Part shown: in pieces, positions 26,786-33,862 of the stretch
Layout of the letters: every line of letters starts with the position of its first letter
How positions within the stretch are numbered: position 1 is the stretch's first letter
Origin: Lachnospiraceae bacterium
Lineage (GTDB): Bacteria > Bacillota > Clostridia > Lachnospirales > Lachnospiraceae
Assembly (NCBI GenBank): GCA_015057005.1
Contig: SVFF01000001.1
Span: 372,001-436,000 of the forward strand
DNA length: 64,000 nucleotides
Direction of reading: 5' to 3'
The notes under the pieces: model-generated
Told to the model about the DNA's origin: nothing
Database searches by the model: none
What the model saw: the letters and a program-made list of their open reading frames with translations, nothing else
Translations under genes and position numbers: made by a program

Positions 26786-27798
26786 AAGGAGTGCCCTCCT
26801 TTCCGCCTAATCAACAGCGTCAGGAAAAAGGGGCCACCCACGAAAGCCAAAAGAATCCCCACCGGGATTTCGTAAGGCATAAACAGCGTCCGCGCCAGCA
26901 GATCGCAAAGAGTCACAAGCCCCGCTCCCGCCAAAGCACAGAAGGGCAACAGTTTCCCGCTCTCATTGGACACCAGTCTCCTGCCCATATGGGGCACGAT
27001 CAGACCCACAAAACCCAAAAGTCCCGCAAAGCTTACTGCCGCGCCCGACAGCAGTGCTGCCAAAATTAAAAATATCGTCCGGGTGCGCTTTACAGGCATG
27101 CCCAGCCCCTGAGCCGTGTCCTCGCCCAGGCCGATCACATCCAGATCATTGCACAGGGTAAACAGCAGGGCCAGACCCACCACAATCAGGATACCGGCCG
27201 GAAGCAGTCTGGTAAAGGCCACCGCCGAGAAACCGCCTACCCTAAAGTCTGCCGACTGCATGCCCGCATCAGGAAGTAGCACGGAAATCGCTTCCGAAGC
27301 AGCATTTAAGCAGCTGTTTACCGCCACACCGCCCAGGATTACCGTAGTTCTGGAAGCGCCGATCTTCTCAGCAGTCAGTGCTACCAGAAGAACGGCCAGG
27401 ACGGCGCCACCGAAGGCGGCGCCTGCAATCAGCCAGCCGCCAAAACTTCCGAAAGCACAACATACCGTAACCGCCAGGCCCGCACCTGCGTTGACACCGA
27501 TAATGCCGGGAGAGGCCAGCTTGTTGGCCAATACTCCCTGGATCACTGCGCCGGACACCGCCAAGGCGGCGCCTGCCAGCAGGCAGGCGCCTGTCCTGGG
27601 CAGTCTGGCATACCAGAAGATCCTGCCCGCCGGGCCGCTTCGCGGCCCGGCACAAACCGCCTGCCACACCTCACTCAGCGATAGCCGGGCGCTGCCCAGG
27701 CACAAACTCAGCAACACCGCCAGCACCAGAAGCACCGCCGCGCCCACAAAATATATCCTGATTATATTATTTCGGCTTTTTTTTGCCTTTGTTCCCAT
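26782..27798 (-). CDS. ABC importer permease, FecCD/BtuC family
   Basis: A 338-residue permease with about ten membrane helices. Family landmarks are RLPRTGACLLAGAALAVSGAVIQGVLANKLASPGIIG (residues near 65-101), LGEDTAQGLGMPV and GLIVPHMGRRLV. The dimer moves iron-siderophore or corrinoid substrates into the cell. The segment GPRSGPAG at about residues 51-58 is encoded by a perfect GC palindrome (27629-27651) and looks like a small insertion in the first outer loop. It lies between the binding-protein and ATPase genes. Confidence 0.9.
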   Translation of the reverse strand: MGTKAKKSRNNIIRIYFVGAAVLLVLAVLLSLCLGSARLSLSEVWQAVCAGPRSGPAGRIFWYARLPRTGACLLAGAALAVSGAVIQGVLANKLASPGIIGVNAGAGLAVTVCCAFGSFGGWLIAGAAFGGAVLAVLLVALTAEKIGASRTTVILGGVAVNSCLNAASEAISVLLPDAGMQSADFRVGGFSAVAFTRLLPAGILIVVGLALLFTLCNDLDVIGLGEDTAQGLGMPVKRTRTIFLILAALLSGAAVSFAGLLGFVGLIVPHMGRRLVSNESGKLLPFCALAGAGLVTLCDLLARTLFMPYEIPVGILLAFVGGPFFLTLLIRRKGGHSL

Positions 27799-27825
27799 CT
27801 TTTATATTCCTTTAATCCAAGTTCT

Positions 27826-27862
27826 CTTATGCCAACATCTTATGTCAACATCTTATCTCAAC
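27826..27862. repeat. 13-bp tandem repeat between binding protein and permease genes
   Basis: CTTATGCCAACAT (27826-27838), CTTATGTCAACAT (27839-27851) and CTTATCTCAAC (27852-27862) lie head to tail, about 30 bases before the permease start. Confidence 0.75.
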
Positions 27863-27907
27863 TTCACATGTCGCCGGTCACTTTTCGTCACGGGAACATA
27901 CTCCTCT

Positions 27908-28993
27908 TTACTCAATCACCGTCACAGAATCCCCGGCCAGTTCCGCCTCTCCGGCCAGCACCGCTTCCAGCTTCCCGTAAGCCTCCCCCCACCTGTCATT
28001 GGGCTTCAGCGCATACAATTCCTTTTCCAGCAGATACACCCGCCCTTCTTTCACGGCGGTCAGTTCCGCCCAGGCAGGATTGCCCTTGATAAAACTCTCT
28101 ATGTTGGCCAGTGTCCCCTCAGCATTATCCCCCTGTTGAATAAAGAAGATATAATCCGGGTCCTCCAGCATAATATGCTCCATGCTTAAGTTTTCCAGCA
28201 AACTCTCCTTGTTGTCCGCAATGTTCACACACCCCAAACTTTTCAGCATCTCGCCCAGCACATTATTTTGGCTGTTCTTAGCGCGGATGAATGTGGCCGA
28301 GGCACGCAGGCTCAATACTTTCGGTGCATAGGCTGCCATTTCCTCACTCCCGGTGTTTCCGGCCGCACCTGACATTGTACTTCCTGTGCCGGCAGCATCA
28401 CCTGCCAAGCGCTCCAACCGCTCTTTGCTCTTCCCTATCACCTGCTCAATCTGCTCCTGCACAGCCAGCCCGTTCTGCTCATACAGATCCTCTCTGCCGG
28501 TTATCTCCGTGCAGATCTTCAGCACCCGCAGGTAATCCTCAAAATCAGACACCTCAAAATAAGCCACAGGGATCTCGGCCGCCTCCAGCGTATCCATCCA
28601 CTCCACATTGCCCTTGGTGTTGCTGCTGGCCAGCACAAAATCAGGATCCGCCTGAAAAAGTTTTTCCAAACTCAGTTCTTTGGTCATACCCAGATTGACT
28701 GCCGTCTCTGGCAGCGGCAGACCAAAATCCTCCCAGGCATCATCCGCCGAGGCGCAGATCTCACCGCCCGCCAGATACCAGATATCTGCGTAGCTTCCCA
28801 GGAGAGCTGCCACCCGCACAGGGCTGTCTACCGAGACTTCACGGCCCAGATCGTCGGTAAAAACATATGTAATTTCTTCCGTTTTCTCCATGCCGGATTC
28901 CTGCACATCAGCCCGATTTCCGGCCACATCTCCGTGACAGCCTGTCAGGCTGACCATGGCCAACATCAGCAGCAATATCACTACTTTCTTCAT
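27908..28993 (-). CDS. ABC importer substrate-binding lipoprotein (class III, iron/corrinoid type)
   Basis: 361 residues from the ATG at 28993, chosen because it gives a normal lipoprotein signal (MKKVVILLLMLAMVSLTGC, lipobox LTGC); an upstream GTG at 29023 would sit inside a leader hairpin. After the lipidated cysteine come a linker and the class III binding fold, starting DDLGREVSVDSPVRVAALLG, with LEKLFQADPDFVLASSN and LGCVNIADNKE. It captures the ligand outside the membrane for the permease and ATPase encoded downstream. Ligand identity is unresolved between siderophore, haem and corrinoid. Confidence 0.88.
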   Translation of the reverse strand: MKKVVILLLMLAMVSLTGCHGDVAGNRADVQESGMEKTEEITYVFTDDLGREVSVDSPVRVAALLGSYADIWYLAGGEICASADDAWEDFGLPLPETAVNLGMTKELSLEKLFQADPDFVLASSNTKGNVEWMDTLEAAEIPVAYFEVSDFEDYLRVLKICTEITGREDLYEQNGLAVQEQIEQVIGKSKERLERLAGDAAGTGSTMSGAAGNTGSEEMAAYAPKVLSLRASATFIRAKNSQNNVLGEMLKSLGCVNIADNKESLLENLSMEHIMLEDPDYIFFIQQGDNAEGTLANIESFIKGNPAWAELTAVKEGRVYLLEKELYALKPNDRWGEAYGKLEAVLAGEAELAGDSVTVIE

Positions 28994-29020
28994 CTTCCAC
29001 TTCTCATTCCCATACGACAA

Positions 29021-29062
29021 CACCGAACCGTCCTAGCCTTTTTAAGCTATTGCGATTCGGTG
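29021..29062 (-). promoter_or_regulatory. leader hairpin before the binding-protein gene
   Basis: CACCGAA (29021-29027) pairs with TTCGGTG (29056-29062), with an inner TAGC/GCTA stem. The element lies between the promoter and the ATG at 28993. It has no U-tract and does not match the cobalamin riboswitch core by eye. Confidence 0.5.
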
Positions 29063-29080
29063 CCCTTTTATTTTATGAAA

Positions 29081-29109
29081 ATTATACTATATGACTCTTT
29101 CTGTTTCAA
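29081..29109 (-). promoter_or_regulatory. promoter of the ABC importer-sirC operon
   Basis: TTGAAA (29104-29109), exactly 17 bp, TATAAT (29081-29086) on the minus strand. Confidence 0.85.
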
Positions 29110-29170
29110 GTCTTATTCCAGCCCTCTCTTGCGTCACTCTTGGGCTCTACGCTCCGGCTTCATTCCCGGC

Positions 29171-29716
29171 TTACTGCTCCATCTGCCGTCCCAAAAAACC
29201 CGCAGCAGACTGGGCCAGCTTCTGTTCCACCTCGCCCATCTTACTTTTATTGTCATTTTCCAGAAGGATCACACACCCGATCATATCGCCCTCACAGATA
29301 ATCGGTGCCACAGTCTGATGTACATATTCTCCTTCCACTTCATCACAGATCGAGATAAAATTGCGGTCGCCCTTGGAAGCCAGAAACATCTCCCTGTTAT
29401 TGTTCTTCTCATCCAATTGTTTGCTCACCTGTTTTCCAAGCAGCTGTTTGTAGCCTCCTGCTGCCGCCACAAACTGATCCCTGTCGGATATGAGCACTCC
29501 TCTCCCCGACACCTGGGCCAGGCTTTCTGCATATTGCTTTGCAAAAGTGGTCATCTCCCCGATGGGAGAATATTTTTTCAGGATCACCTGTCCCTCCCTG
29601 TCGGTAAATATTTCCAGGGGATCGCTCTCGCGGATGTGTAGGGTGCGGCGGATTTCTTTCGGTATTACTATTCTACCAAGATCATCTATTCTGCGGACTA
29701 TACCTGTTGCTTTCAT
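29171..29716 (-). CDS. spoVT: SpoVT-type AbrB-family transcriptional regulator
   Basis: 181 residues from the ATG at 29716, which follows GGAGG by nine bases; upstream open codons are not used. The N-terminal swapped-hairpin DNA-binding domain is classic (MKATGIVRRIDDLGRIVIPK, then EIRRTLHIRESDPLEI). The C-terminal part from about residue 55 is the GAF-like SpoVT domain. SpoVT fine-tunes sigma-G-dependent forespore genes in Bacillus, and clostridia carry close relatives. A leader hairpin (29727-29784) contains the ribosome site, suggesting control of translation. Spore formation by this organism is likely but inferred. Confidence 0.9.
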   Translation of the reverse strand: MKATGIVRRIDDLGRIVIPKEIRRTLHIRESDPLEIFTDREGQVILKKYSPIGEMTTFAKQYAESLAQVSGRGVLISDRDQFVAAAGGYKQLLGKQVSKQLDEKNNNREMFLASKGDRNFISICDEVEGEYVHQTVAPIICEGDMIGCVILLENDNKSKMGEVEQKLAQSAAGFLGRQMEQ

Positions 29717-29726
29717 ATATAATTTC

Positions 29727-29784
29727 CTCCATCTACTGTGCTTGATATACTTTCCATTTCTGGAAGTAGTATCTGTAGATGGAG
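29727..29784 (-). promoter_or_regulatory. hairpin covering the spoVT ribosome binding site
   Basis: On the minus strand CTCCATCTAC (29775-29784) pairs perfectly with GTAGATGGAG (29727-29736). The second arm includes most of the GGAGG before spoVT. A smaller stem (29749-29767, ACTTTCCA/TGGAAGT) sits in the loop. Confidence 0.65.
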
Positions 29785-29790
29785 AGATTT

Positions 29791-30645
29791 TTATTTGGCC
29801 CGCTTCAAATATTTTTTTAAAGACCGCTCCATATGGGACAGATCGTAAAATCCGCAATTGTGCGCAATTTCCGTCTTGGAATACCGGGAGCTTTCCAGCT
29901 GTTGCAGCGCCGTCTTGCACCGATAATCATTCAAATATTCGATAGGGGATGTGCCGCAGACCGCCTGAAAATGCCGCAAGAACGTGGAACGGGACAAATA
30001 TACCTCCCCACACAGATCCTCAATGGCAATTTTACGGCCATAGTTTTTGTGTATATATTCCAGCGCCCGAACGATTCTTGCCTCATATTTTAAGCCGGTT
30101 GTTTTCCTATCATTTATTTGCCTGCTCAAGAGCCAGGAAAACCAATACAATAGTTTCCAGGCAGTATGGTATTTCAACTCTGCACACTCTTCCCATAAAT
30201 AATCACCGACATCGTCCAGCACCTGCAGTTCCGCCTTTAATTGCAGCAGCTGAGATTGATTGAGCTTCAGGAAAAAATCCTCGGAAAAGTTACTGCGCAA
30301 AAAAGGCTCAATCTCTGTAAGCTGTACAAATCCGTTCACCCGTTCTGATCTCTCACGATTTTGATCAAGAAAACTTTTTTGCAAAAGGATATGATAAACC
30401 TCCAATCCTTCCGTATCAATATAAGCATGGGCAACCATGGGCGGCAGTACAAACACATCGCCCCGCTCCACCCGGACCCGGGCGTTCTCGATGCAATGCG
30501 TACCGCTTCCGCCCATGACAATATTTACCTCGTAAAAATCATGATTGTGCATTTCTATGGCATAATTTTGAAAGGAGAATGCACTCACCGCATATCCTTT
30601 TCCGAAATTGCCTTTTTCATCACAGTGAAATTTGATATCTACCAT
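29791..30645 (-). CDS. AraC-family transcriptional regulator with cupin sensor
   Basis: 284 residues from the ATG at 30645 after AAGGAG; an upstream frame extension lacks a ribosome site. The N-terminal cupin-like sensor (about residues 1-150, including MHNHDFYEVNIVMGGSGTH and GDVFVLPPMVAHAY) is followed by two helix-turn-helix units of the AraC type (about 185-284, with EDLCGEVYLSRSTFLRHFQ and IAHNCGFYDLSHMERSLKKY). Proteins like this sense sugars or related small molecules. It diverges from the glycyl radical enzyme gene with overlapping promoters, so it most likely controls that gene and itself. Confidence 0.88.
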   Translation of the reverse strand: MVDIKFHCDEKGNFGKGYAVSAFSFQNYAIEMHNHDFYEVNIVMGGSGTHCIENARVRVERGDVFVLPPMVAHAYIDTEGLEVYHILLQKSFLDQNRERSERVNGFVQLTEIEPFLRSNFSEDFFLKLNQSQLLQLKAELQVLDDVGDYLWEECAELKYHTAWKLLYWFSWLLSRQINDRKTTGLKYEARIVRALEYIHKNYGRKIAIEDLCGEVYLSRSTFLRHFQAVCGTSPIEYLNDYRCKTALQQLESSRYSKTEIAHNCGFYDLSHMERSLKKYLKRAK

Positions 30646-30755
30646 TACGGTCTCCTTGTGAAGTATCTTTCTGATCGTCTCCAATCCAACACCTTCAGTC
30701 TGGAAGCAGCCACACAAATATGATACAATTTTACATGTTTATGGCACTATTTTGC

Positions 30756-30788
30756 TATTATTATATCAGTACAGCCTCTATAATACAA
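30756..30788. promoter_or_regulatory. overlapping divergent promoters of araC-type gene and glycyl radical enzyme
   Basis: Minus strand: TTGTAT (30783-30788), 17 bp, TATAAT (30760-30765) for the regulator. Plus strand: TATAAT at 30779-30784 with a weak -35 near 30756-30761 for the enzyme. The two overlap, so RNA polymerase binding should be mutually exclusive, and the weak plus-strand -35 suggests need for an activator. Confidence 0.6.
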
Positions 30789-30868
30789 TTAGAAGTGTGC
30801 CTTCAAAAGGCAAAAATAGCAGCTACACCACACAAAAACCAACTAACATCGTATCAAAGAGGTGCTCC

Positions 30869-32974
30869 ATGGACAGAATCGCCAAATTGCGCAGCCGCAT
30901 ATTCGACGGATTGCTTTTCAGCAATGAATTTCATTATCTTTTTTACAAAGAATACGAACGGTTATCCGATCAGCCCGAACCGGTCAGATATTCCGAATCT
31001 TTTTATTATGCATTTTCCAACCTCACTCCTTCCATTGCCGATGGGGAACTGATTGTTGGACAAAGAGACTACCGGATGCCGGAAGCCCGGCAGACAGAGT
31101 GGGAAACCGTATACAAGCCCATTGCCCAGGCCAGAGTCGACAAGGCTGGCTGGGGGCAGGATTCCCACATGACGGTGGATTACGATCTGCTGCTGAATAA
31201 AGGTATCAGCGGTATTATGGCAAAAATTGAGCAATACACGGAAACACTCAGCAACGGCCAAGATGCCGAAGACAAACTTGCCTATTACAACTGCTGCCGC
31301 CGCTGTCTGGAAGCCATCGTAAAGCATTCCGAAAATTACGCCGCCAAAGCCCTGCAGTTGAGCAAGGAAACCACCGATCCCAAACGTCGCAGCGAATTGG
31401 AAAAAATCGCCGGAATCTGCGCAAAAGTCCCGGCTAATCCCGCCGAAACCTTTTACGAAGCAGTGCAGTCGGTTCATTTTATTACATATTGTTTATCCCT
31501 GGATCCTTACAGACTAGGTTCCCAGCAGTTCCAGCTGGGGCGTCCCGACAGGTATCTTCTGCCCTTTTATGAGAAGGACATACAGAATGGCACCCTGACC
31601 AAAGATGAGGCCCAGCTTTTGCTGGATTGCCTTGGTATCCAGATCAATATGCGCGTTCCCAACGGTCTCTCCAGCGGTTACATGGTGGGCGGCCGCGATG
31701 AAAACAACGCAATCGTTGCCAACGACCTGACCGAAATGTGCATGCAGGTGATTGATGATATCAAGCTGGTATACCCTGCAGTAGGCCTTTGTCACACAGA
31801 AGGAATGCCTGAGCGCTTCCTGCAGAAAGCAATCGCTCTTTTGCAGAAGGGCTACTCTCATCCTGCCATCTTTAATGATGATGTGATCGCAAAGGGTCTG
31901 GTGCATTACGGTATTCCTGCAAAGGACTCCCGCAATTACATCCACAGCACCTGCGTGGAGATTACTCCCATTGCCGCCTCCAATGTGTGGGTGGCCAGCC
32001 CCTACACCAATATGCCTCAGCTGCTGCTGGATATCATGGACAGGGAATATGGCAATCTCGAGGAGCTGCTGCATACTTATTTTGAAACGCTGGATGCCCG
32101 CATCAAGTCCAACTTCGAACACGAGATGTCCACCCGCAGGCAGCGTGCCGCCAATTCCATCAAGCCCCTGCTCTCCTGCTTTGTAAATGACTGTTTGGAA
32201 CGTGGCATGGACATTGAACAAGGCGGTGCCGTTTACAACTGGATCATGCCCTCCTTTGTAGGCATGGCCAATCTGGTGGATGCAATCTACGCCATCAACA
32301 CGCTGGTATTTGAACAGAAAAAGCTTGGGATTGTAGAATTTAAAGAAATTCTGGACCGCAATTTCGAGGGCAGCGAAGCCCTGCAGACCTACATCCTGAA
32401 TCAGATCCCCAAGTACGGCAACGACATTGATGATGTGGACCGGTATTTCAATCTTTTCACAGACCACATTGTACAGGAATGTGCAAAATACCATGATCCT
32501 CTCACCAATACGCACCTGATTCCCAGCGTATTCTGTTGGGTTATGCACGAGCAGTTCGGACGCCAGACTTCGGCCACTCCCGATGGCCGCATGGCCGGCT
32601 TCCCCTTAGGCGACGGCTCCGGTCCTTGCCAGGGCCGTGAGATGAACGGTCCTACCGCCTCCGTGATCTCCTCCACCAAATGGGACCACAGCAAATTCAT
32701 CGGCGGTGTGGCAGTGAATTTGAAGTTTTCCAAATCTTCCCTGGGCGCCCATTCTGCTGAGGTCATCGAAGCAATCGTTTTGACCTATCTGACAAACGGC
32801 GGATTTGAAGTCCAGATCAATGTGGTAGACAATGAGACCCTGAAAAAAGCCCAGGCTAACCCGGAACTGTACCGGGATCTGGTGGTCCGCATCGGCGGTT
32901 ACAGCGACTATTTCGTAAAACTTTCTCCCAAGATGCAGGAGGAAGTGATACTGAGAACCGCTCATACTGTGTAA
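30869..32974 (+). CDS. glycyl radical enzyme of unknown substrate (PFL-like family)
   Basis: 701 residues from the ATG at 30869 (AGAGG site six bases upstream). The thiyl-radical cysteine is Cys362 in HSTCVEITP and the radical glycine is Gly677 in RIGGYSDYFVKLS. The Cys-Val-Glu pattern is that of glycyl radical dehydratases and lyases, while pyruvate formate-lyase has Cys-Cys, so this is not PFL proper. It is shorter than the usual 780-850 residues. No radical-SAM activase lies in the window, so it must be activated in trans. It has an AraC-type regulator on one side and an amino-sugar salvage operon on the other, suggesting a carbohydrate-derived substrate. The reaction is unknown. Confidence 0.85.
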   Translation: MDRIAKLRSRIFDGLLFSNEFHYLFYKEYERLSDQPEPVRYSESFYYAFSNLTPSIADGELIVGQRDYRMPEARQTEWETVYKPIAQARVDKAGWGQDSHMTVDYDLLLNKGISGIMAKIEQYTETLSNGQDAEDKLAYYNCCRRCLEAIVKHSENYAAKALQLSKETTDPKRRSELEKIAGICAKVPANPAETFYEAVQSVHFITYCLSLDPYRLGSQQFQLGRPDRYLLPFYEKDIQNGTLTKDEAQLLLDCLGIQINMRVPNGLSSGYMVGGRDENNAIVANDLTEMCMQVIDDIKLVYPAVGLCHTEGMPERFLQKAIALLQKGYSHPAIFNDDVIAKGLVHYGIPAKDSRNYIHSTCVEITPIAASNVWVASPYTNMPQLLLDIMDREYGNLEELLHTYFETLDARIKSNFEHEMSTRRQRAANSIKPLLSCFVNDCLERGMDIEQGGAVYNWIMPSFVGMANLVDAIYAINTLVFEQKKLGIVEFKEILDRNFEGSEALQTYILNQIPKYGNDIDDVDRYFNLFTDHIVQECAKYHDPLTNTHLIPSVFCWVMHEQFGRQTSATPDGRMAGFPLGDGSGPCQGREMNGPTASVISSTKWDHSKFIGGVAVNLKFSKSSLGAHSAEVIEAIVLTYLTNGGFEVQINVVDNETLKKAQANPELYRDLVVRIGGYSDYFVKLSPKMQEEVILRTAHTV

Positions 32975-32982
32975 TCATTTAA

Positions 32983-33010
32983 GCCGCCGCGAATACCCGC
33001 GGCGGCCTTC
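32983..33010 (+). terminator. terminator after the glycyl radical enzyme
   Basis: GCCGCCGCG-AATACC-CGCGGCGGC (32983-33006) followed by CTTCC. It lies between convergent genes and may serve both, though the T-tracts are weak. Confidence 0.75.
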
Positions 33011-33808
33011 CTATTGTACTGCATCCCTGATCTTCCAATCATAATCTTCCAGGAGTTGTTCTGCGATGTCGTGGTCGCAGCCTTTAATCTCACAGACTAT
33101 GCGAATCATACGCTCCCGCAGCTTTTTGTTGCTGGGGCGTAAATTTATCATCATATTTTCGTAGACTTTTCCGGTCTTGATCATAGCGCAGGTGGAGATC
33201 ATGTTGAGGATCAGCTTCTGGGCGGTTCCGCTCTTCATTCTGGTGGAGCCGGTGATCACTTCTGCGCCGGTATCTGCCACGATACCGATCTTTGCCACAC
33301 GTTCCATGGGAGAGTCCGGATTACTGGACAAGCTGACGCTGAATGCGCCCACGGAGTTGGCATACTCCAGCGCTCCAACCACATAAGCTGCACCGCCGGA
33401 TGCAGAGATGCCGATTACCACATCCCTGTCACAAAGGCCGTGCTTACGCAGATCCTCCGCTCCGGCGTCAGGATCATCTTCCTGGGCTTCAGCGGCCTGC
33501 ACCATACACTTTTCCCCGCCGGCAATAATGCCCACTACCTGTCCCCTGGGTACTCCGAAAGTGGGAGGGCACTCCGCTGCATCGATCACGCCCAGGCGGC
33601 CTGAAGTACCTGCCCCGATATAAAACAGTCTTCCGCCTTTTTCAAAGCGGTCTGCCACTACATCACACACTTGGGCAACTGTATCCAGAGCTGCTTCCAC
33701 TGCCTCCACCGCATTCCTGTTTTCCTGATTGATCAGCTTCATCATGGACAAGGTATCCATCTGATCAATATGGCGGGAAGCCTCATTTCGCATTTCAGTT
33801 CTTAACAT
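33011..33808 (-). CDS. murQ: N-acetylmuramic acid 6-phosphate etherase
   Basis: A 265-residue SIS-domain protein, shorter than the usual ~300 because the C-terminal helical tail is reduced. Family signatures are YIGAGTSGRLGVIDAAECPP (with the catalytic Glu), GIIAGGEK, GSTRMKSGTAQKLILNMIST and NKKLRERMIRIV. The usual IAASGRTPYV segment reads ISASGGAAYV. MurQ splits MurNAc-6-phosphate into GlcNAc-6-phosphate and lactate. It is the last gene of an operon behind a BadF-type kinase fusion, matching the kinase-MurQ salvage route known from clostridia; nagB at 45529 can then process the product. Confidence 0.88.
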   Translation of the reverse strand: MLRTEMRNEASRHIDQMDTLSMMKLINQENRNAVEAVEAALDTVAQVCDVVADRFEKGGRLFYIGAGTSGRLGVIDAAECPPTFGVPRGQVVGIIAGGEKCMVQAAEAQEDDPDAGAEDLRKHGLCDRDVVIGISASGGAAYVVGALEYANSVGAFSVSLSSNPDSPMERVAKIGIVADTGAEVITGSTRMKSGTAQKLILNMISTCAMIKTGKVYENMMINLRPSNKKLRERMIRIVCEIKGCDHDIAEQLLEDYDWKIRDAVQ

Positions 33809-33862
33809 AACACGAGTCCTTTCCTATTTTCCAAACTGCATTCTCCCGCAGTTATTTCTTTG

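Noticed and set aside
29021-29080. Cobalamin riboswitch before the ABC importer
   Set aside because: The leader is too short and no B12-box-like core is visible.
31514-32548. 344-codon frame antisense to the glycyl radical enzyme
   Set aside because: Shadow of a high-confidence coding gene; the composition mirrors its codon bias.
30869-32974. Pyruvate formate-lyase (pflB)
   Set aside because: The active site has Cys-Val-Glu rather than the Cys-Cys pair of PFL, the protein is short and no pflA is adjacent.
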